DNA of 64,000 nt from Hymenobacter tibetensis (GCF_022827545.1 NZ_CP094669.1:5449001-5513000), one strand, 5' to 3'; positions 33,525 to 41,973 are shown, numbered from the stretch's first letter. The notes: generated by a model not told the origin, from the sequence alone. Translations and numbers: made by a program.

Positions 33525-34253
33525 TTAGTTACCCAGATAAAGAGAGGCTCCTACACTTACATATTGAATGCCGAAGTTCGCTGCAAGACTGCTACCCGTG
33601 TTTGTAGAACTTCCTTGCCCGGCAGAATCATAATGCGTTTCGCTCTTGCTTTTATTATAAGTAAAGCCGCCCATAGCGAGGTCTATACCAAACTTCTTAC
33701 TTGGGAAGTACACGAAGCCTGGACTAAACGAGGCGTAGCCGCCACGCGTCTCTGTTTCATTGCTATAATCATTGCTGGGGTTTCCAACGTATTCACTTCT
33801 TTGCTTTTCCAGCCGCCGCAGGTACCCTCCCGTCAGTTGGCCATATAGCCCGGCTTTCTCTCCTAGCATCTTGTAGTAGCGTACGAAAGGGCCAAGGTTT
33901 ATCTGCCTACTAGTCTGCTTGATGTTATAGGATAAGAACGTATTGTCGGTGTTGTTATATTCAGTTCGGTTGTCTTGCCGGCTGCCTGTACCGCCCCCTA
34001 AATCAAGGCCAACTGCTAAATTATCCGCCACGAACAGCCCCACTTTGGGGCTAAAATTGAAGTTGAACCCGCTGTAGTCATTATCTACATTCGTTGGATA
34101 AGCAACTGAACCCGTCGTATTAGATTCATTGTTGAAACGAGAATAATTTATAGTGCTGTTGAGCAGCACTTTACCTGACTCGGTCTGTGCCTGTGCTACC
34201 CCCATGGTTGCACCCAACAACAGGATGCTTAGCATCAATTTTCGCGTTTTCAT
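33525..34253 (-). CDS. Outer-membrane beta-barrel protein
   Basis: 242 aa with signal peptide MKTRKLMLSILLLGATMGVAQAQ. The mature part alternates polar and hydrophobic residues in strands typical of an 8- to 10-stranded barrel (SGFNFNFSPKVGLFVADNLAVG; FGIDLAMGGFTYN) and ends with ASLYLGN. This is the small OmpW/OMP_b-brl-type group. Base composition looks lower in GC than its neighbours. Function not readable. Divergent from the zinc dehydrogenase, separated by 530 bp that hold an orphan terminator. Confidence 0.8.
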   Translation of the reverse strand: MKTRKLMLSILLLGATMGVAQAQTESGKVLLNSTINYSRFNNESNTTGSVAYPTNVDNDYSGFNFNFSPKVGLFVADNLAVGLDLGGGTGSRQDNRTEYNNTDNTFLSYNIKQTSRQINLGPFVRYYKMLGEKAGLYGQLTGGYLRRLEKQRSEYVGNPSNDYSNETETRGGYASFSPGFVYFPSKKFGIDLAMGGFTYNKSKSETHYDSAGQGSSTNTGSSLAANFGIQYVSVGASLYLGN

Positions 34254-34785
34254 TTACTGGAATATAAAAAGTAAAACAAGGAAGATAGCCCCTGAACGGC
34301 ACCTTGCATAGGATTATTTGGCGCCAAGGAATAATTATATTTTTTAATTTATGTATAATAATAGATGAATAACTGAGTTGTAGCTGGTCGACACCTATAG
34401 TCGTTGTGCTTGCTAGACCCAGTATCTCGGAGCTACACTGCTAGTAGCTCAACCATTAGCTGAACTATTTCGCCCATCCAGAGAAAGCCCGCCTGATATA
34501 GTTTTTCAGGCGGGCTTTTGCTGTGTTTGCTACGGCATGACGTTATGCTAAACCTATCTGTTCGCGAGTGAACTTGGTTAGGTATTAATACGGATCGGCT
34601 CGAAAAGTGCTGGTGTATAAATGCGTATTTCTTCCCTAATATGCTCGTACAAAAAACCTTAAGACAGGAGCTAAGTACAGTCTAGCACCTTTCGCAAACA
34701 ACTTCTCAAGGCATTGCTCACGGAGAGCTATGGGAAGCGTTTGCAACTGCTGCCACTTTACTTCCCACCTCCAAAACAAACTCCT
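34254..34785. other. Divergent intergenic region with an orphan terminator
   Basis: About 530 bp, AT-rich at 34320-34380. It carries a terminator-like hairpin at 34484-34518 that cannot serve either flanking gene, because both are transcribed away from it. No gene or tRNA was found. Confidence 0.5.
34484..34519 (+). terminator. Orphan intrinsic terminator
   Basis: Perfect 13-bp stem (34484-34496 with 34506-34518), 9-nt loop, then TTTTG counted with the stem end. On the plus strand no gene ends before it, so it may terminate a small RNA starting around 34380-34450. Confidence 0.6.
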
Positions 34786-35943
34786 ATGTTAGCAATGGAT
34801 TATAGAGGCCCGAAAAGGGTCCGTGCCACGCAGAAACCGATGCCTGAAATCAAGCATCCACAAGACGCCATTGTTCGGGTTACGCGCTCTTGCATCTGTG
34901 GCTCTGACTTGCACTTATATAATGGCAACGTACCAGACACCCGCGTAGGCATGACCTTCGGGCACGAGTTTACGGGCATCGTAGAGGAAGTTGGTCCAGA
35001 TGTAACCAAAATCAAGGTTGGAGACCATGTATTGGTGCCCTTCAACGTAGCCTGCGGGGAGTGCCACTTCTGTAAGCAAGGCATGTTTGGCAACTGCCAC
35101 GAGTCCAACACCCAAGCCAGCGCGGTAGGTGGCATCTTCGGCTACTCGCACACAGCTGGCGGCTACAATGGCGGCCAGGCCGAATACGCCCGCGTACCTT
35201 ACGCCAACGTAGGCCCCACGGTAATTCCAGAAGGCATGGACCCCGATGATGCTGTATTGCTCACCGACGTAGTACCTACCGGCTACCAAGCCGCTGAAAT
35301 GGCTGGCATCCAAACCGGCGACACCGTGGTAGTATTCGGGGCGGGCCCAGTGGGCATTATGGCGGCGCGGTGCTGCTGGCTGTTCGGTGCTGGGCGCGTT
35401 ATCATTATCGACAAAGAAGACTACCGCCTGGAATTTGCCCGCAACTACGCCAACTGCGAGGCCTACAACTTCGAGAAAGATATGGACGACCCGGTGGTAT
35501 TCATTAAGAAAATCACTGATTATATGGGAGCCGACTGCGTGATTGACGCCGTGGGCGCTGAGGCGGCCGGCAATGCCATGCAAACTATCACAGGCCGCAA
35601 GCTGCTGTTGCAGGCTGGCTCCGCTACGGCACTCCACTGGGCCGTTAACTCGGTGAAGAAAGGCGGCGTGGTGTCCATTGTAGGAGTGTATGGCCCAACT
35701 GATAACCTCGTGCCTATGGGCAACGTGTTGAACAAGGGCCTTACCATTAGGGGCAATCAATCTTCCGTAAAGCGCCTATTGCCGCGTCTGATCGAGCACG
35801 TGCAGAATGGGGTTATCAATCCGAAAGCATTGATTACGCACCGGATTCCGCTGGAAGAGGTTGCCGATGGCTACCGTATGTTCTCGGCCAAGCTCGACAA
35901 CTGCATCAAGCCCCTGATCGTTTTCCCTTCTGCCAACATCTAA
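34786..35943 (+). CDS. Zinc-dependent alcohol dehydrogenase (formaldehyde dehydrogenase-like)
   Basis: 385 aa from the ATG at 34786 (MLAMDYRGPKRVR); the frame upstream to 34714 has no family similarity. Catalytic zinc site in CICGSDLHLYNG and GHEFTG; structural zinc site in CGECHFCKQGMFGNC; NAD-binding GAGPVGIMAARCC. The insertion and the region NANAM-like GNAMQTITGRKLLLQ fit the PFDH/glutathione-independent formaldehyde dehydrogenase-like branch of the MDR superfamily. It oxidises small alcohols or aldehydes with NAD+. A tail-anchored partner gene follows after 12 bp. Confidence 0.92.
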   Translation: MLAMDYRGPKRVRATQKPMPEIKHPQDAIVRVTRSCICGSDLHLYNGNVPDTRVGMTFGHEFTGIVEEVGPDVTKIKVGDHVLVPFNVACGECHFCKQGMFGNCHESNTQASAVGGIFGYSHTAGGYNGGQAEYARVPYANVGPTVIPEGMDPDDAVLLTDVVPTGYQAAEMAGIQTGDTVVVFGAGPVGIMAARCCWLFGAGRVIIIDKEDYRLEFARNYANCEAYNFEKDMDDPVVFIKKITDYMGADCVIDAVGAEAAGNAMQTITGRKLLLQAGSATALHWAVNSVKKGGVVSIVGVYGPTDNLVPMGNVLNKGLTIRGNQSSVKRLLPRLIEHVQNGVINPKALITHRIPLEEVADGYRMFSAKLDNCIKPLIVFPSANI

Positions 35944-35955
35944 CGCCGACTACCC

Positions 35956-36483
35956 ATGGAAAATACCCTCAAAGATCCGCAGAAGCTACCCGGTTGGGGG
36001 ATTGATGCGAACCCCGAAAACGACCCTACATACCCCATGCGGGAGCCTCGCTTGAACGTATCGCAGGATCCTGATAGCAAGCATCGTCCGGCCTCTTTAC
36101 AGCCAGTGGATATAGAAGTACTGCAGTCCATTGAACGCCCCAATGTGTCAGCTGTTTTCGGCGAGTCGTCGCCTCCGGTTGGGCTAAGCGGCATGATCCG
36201 CCGGTTTGCCTTCAAATACAGTGAATCGCATTACGGCCACTGGCTGCCTTTGCTACTAGCCGACCGGGTGAACGTAGTGGAAGGCATTATTGAAGATATT
36301 GTTCATGGTAAAGTGCCCAATATCTTCGCCGAGAAAGGCTACGCAGTGGAGTGGAAGCATAACCGCACTGCCTTTGTTACAAAGATGGCCACCATTGCCG
36401 TTCTAACAGCCGGCACAGTGTTGCTACTAACTTCTGGCAACAAAAAATCAGGCAAGCCCAAGCGCGGCTATTACTACAAGTAG
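35956..36483 (+). CDS. Tail-anchored protein co-encoded with the dehydrogenase
   Basis: 175 aa. A Pro-rich N-terminal half (DPTYPMREPRLNVSQDPDSK), a middle helical part (ESHYGHWLPLLLADRVNVVE), and a C-terminal membrane helix at about 141-158 (KMATIAVLTAGTVLLLTSG) followed by a basic tail (KKSGKPKRGYYYK). No enzyme motif. It starts 12 bp after the dehydrogenase stop and must be co-transcribed with it, so it may tether or modulate that enzyme at the membrane. The family is unknown to me. Confidence 0.75.
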   Translation: MENTLKDPQKLPGWGIDANPENDPTYPMREPRLNVSQDPDSKHRPASLQPVDIEVLQSIERPNVSAVFGESSPPVGLSGMIRRFAFKYSESHYGHWLPLLLADRVNVVEGIIEDIVHGKVPNIFAEKGYAVEWKHNRTAFVTKMATIAVLTAGTVLLLTSGNKKSGKPKRGYYYK

Positions 36484-36500
36484 ACCTAACGTAGTCCGCT

Positions 36501-36556
36501 TTCACAAAAGTAAAAGCCCGCTGAACATACATTCAGCGGGCTTTTACTTTTGTGAA
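36501..36556. terminator. 25-bp perfect inverted repeat
   Basis: Arms 36501-36525 and 36532-36556 pair perfectly over 25 bp around a 6-nt loop. It follows the dehydrogenase operon; the GC core is flanked by A-rich and T-rich parts, so it can terminate in both directions. Confidence 0.7.
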
Positions 36557-36563
36557 GTAGGTA

Positions 36564-36627
36564 TCGGGGCGGCAGGAATCAAACCTCCAGCCTCGCCGTC
36601 TCGCATTAACGAGCGTGCTACTCCCGA
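36564..36627 (-). other. Degenerate tRNA-Pro-like sequence
   Basis: On the minus strand the 3' part resembles the T-arm and acceptor of the nearby tRNA-Pro (GGAGG-TTTGATT-CCTGC, then CGCCCCGA against CACTCCGA), and a 5' end TCGGGAG can pair with five of seven acceptor positions. No proper D-arm or anticodon arm fits in the 64 nt. Probably a decayed tRNA copy; chance similarity is possible. Confidence 0.3.
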
Positions 36628-36678
36628 GAGGTTCCAGCAAATCAGCTTACAAGAGAAACCAAAGGAGTAATAACTGAA

Positions 36679-36711
36679 AAGAGCCTCCAGGTGGGGTACC
36701 TAGAGGCTCTT
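36679..36711 (-). terminator. tRNA-Pro terminator
   Basis: AAGAGCCTC (36679-36687) pairs with GAGGCTCTT (36703-36711); read on minus it ends in TTTTC. It lies 18 bp 3' of tRNA-Pro. Confidence 0.7.
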
Positions 36712-36729
36712 CGTACAGTAATTCTTCAG

Positions 36730-36803
36730 TCGGAGTGGCAGGATTCGAACCTACGACCTCCAGCACCCCATGCTGGCGCGATACCAGGCTACGCTACACC
36801 CCG
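36730..36803 (-). tRNA. tRNA-Pro (GGG)
   Basis: 74 nt without encoded CCA. Acceptor CGGGGTG/CACTCCG (one G-T), anticodon stem CCAGC/GCTGG with loop ATGGGGT (anticodon GGG), T-arm GTAGG-TTCGAAT-CCTGC. Promoter at 36817-36848 and terminator at 36679-36711 complete the unit. Confidence 0.95.
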
Positions 36804-37267
36804 AGGAATTATGAAGCAAAGGTAAGCCAGAATCTGAAAGCCGCGCAATTTCTATCCATAAAAATTCCAGCCCGCATAGGTCCCTACAGTTCCAAGATCC
36901 GCATTCACTACCACATGGAGAAAAGCTAAGCAGCGACAGGTAGCTCACTTTCTGTGGGTTGAATTAGCACGAACTGGAATGCAGTAGGGTCGAGAGTTGA
37001 AAACGAACTCCTGAATATTTGTTGAGTACAACGCTATTCTGGCGCGATTTTCGAAGTGAAGCTCAACCTCAGACTTCTAGTTTTTCTCACTGCTAATTGA
37101 GAAAAGTGGAGCCTTTAGAGCCTGTCTTGCGCATTTTTTTAGCAATTATAATGTGCGCAGGAAAATGTTGATTATTATAATATTCGGTGCAAAACCCCAT
37201 TTACCCCCTCGTTTTTAATTACTTTTACAAGAAACCACAGCAGCTCACTTTAACGTTAGGTGTGCAT
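36804..37267. other. Intergenic region before the T9SS cargo gene
   Basis: About 460 bp. Holds the tRNA-Pro promoter at its left end. A short hairpin (TTTTCTCA with TGAGAAAA, near 37082-37105) and a T7 run near 37135 are the only other structures. It becomes AT-rich from 37130 towards the next gene. Confidence 0.4.
36817..36848 (-). promoter_or_regulatory. tRNA-Pro promoter
   Basis: Minus strand TTG (36846-36848), 21 nt, then TACCTTTG (36817-36824), a full TAnnTTTG match, 14 bp upstream of the mature tRNA 5' end. Confidence 0.65.
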
Positions 37268-37801
37268 ATGAAAGCTTTATTTACCAGTATTATCTTGTTG
37301 GCGGCGTTGCTGGGTAGTACTCCTACGCAGGCACAAACCAAAGCTGTCCCAAAACCAGTTGCGAAACCTGCCGCTAAGCCTCCCGTCAAAGCCGCAGCGC
37401 CTGCTGCTAAAGTGCCTGCTTCGACCGTTGTGAAAAAGCCTGCTACTGTAGCTACTGCGGCAGTAACTAAGTCTGCTGCCGCTGCTCCGGTGGCGGCGCC
37501 AACTCCACCAGTGGCACTCGTTACCGATAAGATGGAGCCACCAGCAGCCAACACCTCCTTGTTGAAAGTGGTGGCTAGTTCCAACCCGATAACCGGGCGC
37601 CTCACGGTGCGCACCAACTCGCCTAACCCTACCCGGGTTGAGATAAATGGCCCCGATGGCCGGCCGGTCATAACCAGCGACTTGCTTAGCAGCAGCGACG
37701 TGGCGGTTCTTGATGTAAGCAACTTGCCGCCCGGGGCATACATTGTGCAGTGCACTTCCGGCGAGCGGCGCGGGATAAAACGCGTCATGGTAGGCCAATA
37801 A
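37268..37801 (+). CDS. Small Ala/Pro/Lys-rich protein with T9SS C-terminal signal
   Basis: 177 aa from the ATG at 37268, start of signal peptide MKALFTSIILLAALLGSTPTQAQ. Residues about 25-90 are repetitive Ala-Lys-Pro-Val (disordered, histone H1-like in feel). The last 75 residues resemble the type A sorting domain of type IX secretion (NPITGRLTVRTNSPNPTRVE, then LPPGAYIVQC and the K-V end). Such cargo is carried to the surface or released. The adhesive or structural role of the basic linker is inference. Monocistronic, with a 16-bp hairpin behind. Confidence 0.75.
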   Translation: MKALFTSIILLAALLGSTPTQAQTKAVPKPVAKPAAKPPVKAAAPAAKVPASTVVKKPATVATAAVTKSAAAAPVAAPTPPVALVTDKMEPPAANTSLLKVVASSNPITGRLTVRTNSPNPTRVEINGPDGRPVITSDLLSSSDVAVLDVSNLPPGAYIVQCTSGERRGIKRVMVGQ

Positions 37802-37827
37802 CACTAGCGCATTTGTAATACAGAGTA

Positions 37828-37865
37828 CAGAGCGCCCATCTGAAATGTGTCAGATGGGCGCTCTG
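37828..37865 (+). terminator. Terminator of the cargo gene
   Basis: Perfect 16-bp stem (37828-37843 with 37850-37865) and 6-nt loop, 27 bp after the stop; short T-run (CGTTT). Confidence 0.65.
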
Positions 37866-38000
37866 CGTTTACCTGATGTAGGGTGAAAGCGTGGTATTGA
37901 CTACCAGCTTAATGGCGCCCCATATACACAAAAGCTTGTTGAGCTGTGTAGCCAGTTGTTGGATGCGGAAGTTGTTGCTTACTGCTGTACCTTGAGCGAG

Positions 38001-39137
38001 ATGGTTACGCCCTTATTTTCTTATTGGGAGCATCAGACTTTCCTGCGAGGCTACGATGTGGTGATTGTAGGTGCTGGCCTAGTGGGTCTTACTGCCGCGC
38101 TGCATACGCGGCGGCTCCGGCCCCGCGCACGAGTGTTGGTGCTGGAGCGAGATGCACTGCCCAATGGCGCCAGCACCAAAAACGCTGGTTTCGCGTGCTT
38201 TGGCAGTGTCTCGGAATTGCTGGAGCAGGAAGCGCGCGGCGGCACAGACGCCTTGCTGCGCGTGGTGCAAGCTCGCTGGGAAGGCCTAGCAGAGCTGCGG
38301 CATCTCGTATCCGACGAAAGCCTACACTACCAGCCAACAGGTGGCTACGAGCTATTTCGGCCTGCCGAAGCACAACTGGCCCAGACTTGCCGCGACGCCA
38401 TTCCTTATTACAACGAGCTATTAGCTCCGGTCATCGGCACAAACGACATTTTCCGAGATGCAAGCAGTCAGCTTGCACGCCTGGGCTTTGTGGGGGTAGA
38501 TGTGATGTTGGAAAACAAAGCAGAAGGAGCCTTGCACACCGGACGAATGATGGAAGCATTGCTACGACAAGCATGGCAGACAGGCATCATGGTGCTACAT
38601 GGCTGCGCGGTGCAAGCCGTGGAGCCAGGCACTGGCTTAGTCCGTTTGCAAACAACACTGGGGGCCATTGAGGCAGAACAAGTGGTATTGGCTACTAATG
38701 CCTTCAGCCGTCAGTTCTTCCCCGACCTCGACCTACAACCCGGCCGCGGCCAGGTGCTTGTGACGGAGCCCATAGCAGGCCTGCACCTACCCGGCACGTT
38801 CCACTACGACAAGGGCTACTACTATTTCCGGCAGGTGGAAAATCGCATTTTGCTCGGGGGAGGGCGCCACCTCGATTTCGAGGCCGAAGCAACCACTGAA
38901 CCGGGCTTGACTCCGTTGGTGCAGCAGCAGCTAGAGCAATTATTGCACGACGTGATTCTGCCCGGCCGCGCCCTGCGCATCGACTACCGTTGGAGCGGAG
39001 TAATGGCGTTCGGTACGGCATTGGAGCCGTTCGTTGGTTTGCTGGCGCCCGGTGTATTCGGTGCGTTGCGCTGCAACGGCATGGGTGTAGCGCTTGGGGC
39101 GGGCGTTGGAAAACGAGTGGTAGAAATAATGATGTGA
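38001..39137 (+). CDS. FAD-dependent oxidoreductase (DAO family)
   Basis: 378 aa from the ATG at 38001. The FAD/NAD-type dinucleotide fold is at about 17-45 (YDVVIVGAGLVGLTAALH). A GASTKNAGFACFGS region follows (family block around the flavin), then ATNAFSR and, near the C-terminus, RWSGVMAFGTALEPFVG and GALRCNGMGVALGAGVGKRV. It belongs with DadA/ThiO/glycine-oxidase-like D-amino-acid oxidases that oxidise amines or hydroxy acids; the substrate is unknown. It sits alone before the thr operon. Confidence 0.9.
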   Translation: MVTPLFSYWEHQTFLRGYDVVIVGAGLVGLTAALHTRRLRPRARVLVLERDALPNGASTKNAGFACFGSVSELLEQEARGGTDALLRVVQARWEGLAELRHLVSDESLHYQPTGGYELFRPAEAQLAQTCRDAIPYYNELLAPVIGTNDIFRDASSQLARLGFVGVDVMLENKAEGALHTGRMMEALLRQAWQTGIMVLHGCAVQAVEPGTGLVRLQTTLGAIEAEQVVLATNAFSRQFFPDLDLQPGRGQVLVTEPIAGLHLPGTFHYDKGYYYFRQVENRILLGGGRHLDFEAEATTEPGLTPLVQQQLEQLLHDVILPGRALRIDYRWSGVMAFGTALEPFVGLLAPGVFGALRCNGMGVALGAGVGKRVVEIMM

Positions 39138-39263
39138 GACACCCGCAAGGCCGAGCCTTTTCTCTTTCTATTGCCCGGCAAAGTGCGTTTTACCGGCACA
39201 AATGTCAGCGTACTACTTGATGGAGTGCGGAGTAAGACGTTGTATTATCTGTTTTAAAAGATA

Positions 39264-39293
39264 TTGCGATTTCCAAAAAATGGTCTACTTTAC
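39264..39293 (+). promoter_or_regulatory. Candidate thr operon promoter
   Basis: TTG (39264-39266), 19 nt, then TACTTTAC (39286-39293), close to the Bacteroidota -7 element (two mismatches at the 3' end). It would start transcription about 10-15 nt before the leader peptide ATG. Confidence 0.4.
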
Positions 39294-39311
39294 GGCCAGA
39301 AGTACGCACTC

Positions 39312-39410
39312 ATGGCCTTTCCTTCGTTTCAATTTTCAACTATTTCCGCTCCCACCGGCGTCTTTATGACGACCGGCACAGGCATTATTACAGGTATTAC
39401 AACCCGCTAG
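39312..39410 (+). CDS. thrL: Threonine operon leader peptide
   Basis: 32 codons from ATG 39312 to TAG 39408-39410; an internal in-frame ATG at 39366 would give 14 codons. The last 14 residues read MTTGTGIITGITTR: six Thr and three Ile, the two amino acids whose shortage should induce threonine biosynthesis (threonine is the precursor of isoleucine). It plays the part of E. coli ThrL but is unrelated in sequence. Translation state of this ORF should decide the fold of the RNA that follows. Coding by function rather than by product; too short for ordinary gene finders. Confidence 0.8.
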   Translation: MAFPSFQFSTISAPTGVFMTTGTGIITGITTR

Positions 39411-39503
39411 ACGGGCTGCGCTACCTCTCTTTCCTTTGATGTTTCGCAGCCCGTCGCCGGCCGCTTCCTAACCAGAAGCCAAGCCGGTCCCGACGGGCTT
39501 TTT
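39410..39503 (+). promoter_or_regulatory. Three-segment transcription attenuator of thrABC
   Basis: Segment 1 GACGGGCTGCG (39410-39420) begins at the last base of the leader stop codon. Segment 2 CGCAGCCCGTC (39445-39455) is its perfect 11-bp complement. Segment 3 GACGGGCT (39492-39499) complements AGCCCGTC (39448-39455) of segment 2, with an inner GCCGGC/GCCGGT helix, and runs into T5. So 1:2 excludes 2:3, and 2:3 is an intrinsic terminator. A ribosome stalled on the Thr/Ile codons leaves segment 1 free (antitermination); one that reaches the stop codon covers it (termination). Confidence 0.8.
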
Positions 39504-39528
39504 CATGCCCACTCACCTCTTACTCTTT

Positions 39529-41973
39529 ATGCAGGTTCTGAAATTTGGTGGTTCTTCGGTGGCTACGGCACCCAATCTCCAGCGTGTGGCGCAGCTCGTG
39601 GAAGCGGCTGCCCAACAAACGCCCACAGTGGTAGTAGTGTCGGCGCTGGGCGGCACCACCGATGCGCTGATTGAAGCCGGCCGCCTCGCCGCCGCTGGCT
39701 CCGATGAGTACCGCTCTCGGCTCACCCGCTTGGAAGAGCGCCATCTAGAAGCCGTGCGCGGCCTGCTCCCTATTCCCGACCAAAGCGCCGTGCTGAGTTT
39801 GGTGAAAACGTATTGCAACGAGCTGGACAGCTTGTGTGACGGTATATTTTCACTGGGTGAGCTCTCGAACCGAACGTTGGACCGGCTGGTCAGCTTTGGG
39901 GAGTTGCTTTCGTCGCGGCTACTGGCCGCCTGCTTGAAAGCCCACGGCGTACCCCACGTCTGGCATGACAGCCGCACGCTGATTCGCACCAACTCGCAGC
40001 ACGGCTTTGCAGCCGTAGACACGGCCGTTACCAACCAGCAGATTCAGGACTTTGTGTTGGAGCATCCAAGTTCGGTGTATGTGGTGCCGGGCTTTATTGG
40101 CAGTGATGCGCAAGGCATCACCACTACCCTGGGCCGCGGCGGCTCCGACTACACGGCGGCCATCTTCGCGGGTGCCTTGACGGCCAATCAATTGGAAATC
40201 TGGACGGATGTGAGCGGTATGATGACGGCTGATCCGCGTCTCGTGACGCTGGCTCGCCCGATTCCGCGCATCTCGTATCAAGAGGCGATGGAACTGTCGC
40301 ACTTTGGAGCCAAGGTATTGTATCCGCCTACTATTCAGCCAGTCATGAGCCAGGGCATTCCGCTTTGGATCAAAAACACCTTTGCGCCCGAAGACGAAGG
40401 CACGCTTGTAGAAGTAAGTCCGCCAGCCAATCGGGACGTAGTACGGGGGCTGTCCAGTATCTCGCACCTGGCCTTGCTGAACCTGGAAGGCAGCGGCATG
40501 GTGGGCATACCGGGGTTTTCGCGGCGGCTGTTCGGCGCTTTAGCGGTGTTGCGCATCAACGTTATTCTTATCACCCAAAGCTCTTCCGAGCACTCTATCT
40601 GCGTGGCTGTGCAAGCTGCCGACGCGGGCGCAGCGCAAGCCGCCGTGGATGAAGAGTTCAGCACGGAAATAGCGGCCGGTAAAGTGGCACCGCTACGCTG
40701 CGAAATGGATTTGGCCATTGTGGCCCTGGTGGGCGAACAGATGCGCAACCACCCAGGCATCAGCGGACGGATGTTTGGAGCGCTTGGCCAGAACGGTGTC
40801 AACATCCGGGCTATTGCGCAGGGCTCATCGGAGCGCAACATATCGGTGGTGATACGGGCGGCGGATGTGCGCAAAGCCATCAACGTGCTTCATGAGGAGT
40901 TTTTCGAGGAGACCACCAAGCAAGTGAACCTGTTTGTGGCCGGCGTGGGCAACGTGGGCCGGAAACTACTTGAACAAATGGCGCGGCAGCAGCAGTGGTT
41001 ACGCGAGAAGCTACGTCTCAACTTGCGGGTAGTAGGGCTGGCCAACAGCCAGCGGTTTGTGCTAAGTGAAGACGGTATCGAGCTAAACGACTGGCAAATC
41101 GCCTTAGAGCAGGGGCAGCAACTGAATTTGAGTGAGTTAGTGGAGCAACTGAATGCCCGCAACCTGCGCAACACTGTGTTTGTGGACGTAACGGCCAGCG
41201 CCGACGTAGCTAAAATCTATGCGGCCCTGCTGGAAAAAAGTGTGGCGGTGGTGGCCTGCAACAAGGTAGCTTGCTCCTCAGAGTACGTAAACTACGCTCG
41301 TTTGAAGTCTTTGGCTCGAGAGTTCAACGCTGAGTTTCTGTTTGAAACCAACGTAGGCGCCGGCCTGCCCGTTATCGGCTCGCTCAACGATTTGCTGCGC
41401 AGTGGCGACCAGGTACACCGCATCGAGGCGGTGCTGTCGGGCACGCTCAACTTCGTGTTCAACCACTACGATGGCACTGTTCCTTTCGCCGATGTAGTGC
41501 GGCAGGCGCAAGCCGAAGGCTACACCGAGCCAGACCCACGCCTCGACTTGAGCGGCACCGACGTAGCCCGCAAAATCCTGATTTTGGCCCGCGAAGCCGG
41601 TCAGGAAATGGAACTGGCTGATATTCACAACGAATCTTTCCTACCGGCCTCCTGCCTGGAAGGCGATGTGGAAGCTTTCTATGAACAACTGGCGGTGCAC
41701 GAAGCCCACTTCCGCAGCCTCTTTGATGCCGCGGCTGCCCAAGGCCAACGCCTGAAGTTCGTGGCGCGGTATGCTGATGGGCAAGCCAGCGTGGGGCTGC
41801 AAGGCGTGGCGCCGGGCCACGACTTTTATGTGCTGCAAGGCAAGGACAACGCGGTGCTGTTCTTCACCAACCGCTACCCCGAGCAGCCCTTGGTAGTGAA
41901 AGGAGCCGGCGCAGGGGCTGATGTTACGGCCTCCGGTGTTTTTGCCGATGTCATCCGGGCGGCACGGGCATAG
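39529..41973 (+). CDS. thrA: Bifunctional aspartokinase/homoserine dehydrogenase I
   Basis: 814 aa from the ATG at 39529 ([12 protein letters not shown]); an ATG eight codons upstream sits right after the terminator T-run and is less likely. The aspartokinase domain (about 1-285) has KFGGSS and the GRGGSDYTA block; two ACT regulatory domains follow (about 310-460, with [14 protein letters not shown] and NVRAIAQ-like [14 protein letters not shown]). The homoserine dehydrogenase domain (about 465-814) starts with [15 protein letters not shown] and includes [15 protein letters not shown]. It performs the first and third steps of the pathway from aspartate to threonine and is expected to be feedback-inhibited by threonine. 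Confidence 0.96.
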   Translation: MQVLKFGGSSVATAPNLQRVAQLVEAAAQQTPTVVVVSALGGTTDALIEAGRLAAAGSDEYRSRLTRLEERHLEAVRGLLPIPDQSAVLSLVKTYCNELDSLCDGIFSLGELSNRTLDRLVSFGELLSSRLLAACLKAHGVPHVWHDSRTLIRTNSQHGFAAVDTAVTNQQIQDFVLEHPSSVYVVPGFIGSDAQGITTTLGRGGSDYTAAIFAGALTANQLEIWTDVSGMMTADPRLVTLARPIPRISYQEAMELSHFGAKVLYPPTIQPVMSQGIPLWIKNTFAPEDEGTLVEVSPPANRDVVRGLSSISHLALLNLEGSGMVGIPGFSRRLFGALAVLRINVILITQSSSEHSICVAVQAADAGAAQAAVDEEFSTEIAAGKVAPLRCEMDLAIVALVGEQMRNHPGISGRMFGALGQNGVNIRAIAQGSSERNISVVIRAADVRKAINVLHEEFFEETTKQVNLFVAGVGNVGRKLLEQMARQQQWLREKLRLNLRVVGLANSQRFVLSEDGIELNDWQIALEQGQQLNLSELVEQLNARNLRNTVFVDVTASADVAKIYAALLEKSVAVVACNKVACSSEYVNYARLKSLAREFNAEFLFETNVGAGLPVIGSLNDLLRSGDQVHRIEAVLSGTLNFVFNHYDGTVPFADVVRQAQAEGYTEPDPRLDLSGTDVARKILILAREAGQEMELADIHNESFLPASCLEGDVEAFYEQLAVHEAHFRSLFDAAAAQGQRLKFVARYADGQASVGLQGVAPGHDFYVLQGKDNAVLFFTNRYPEQPLVVKGAGAGADVTASGVFADVIRAARA

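Larger units (their letters stand above)
39138..39528 (+). promoter_or_regulatory. thr operon leader region
   Basis: 390-bp leader between the flavoprotein gene and thrA. In order it holds a candidate promoter (39264-39293), a leader peptide ORF (39312-39410) and three mutually exclusive pairing segments (39410-39420, 39445-39455, 39492-39499) ending in a T-run. Confidence 0.7.

Noticed and set aside
34915..35760. 281-aa minus-strand ORF
   Set aside because: Shadow of the zinc dehydrogenase; no motif of its own.
36735..36948. ORFs on both strands over tRNA-Pro
   Set aside because: They overlap the tRNA and its promoter; composition is not protein-like.
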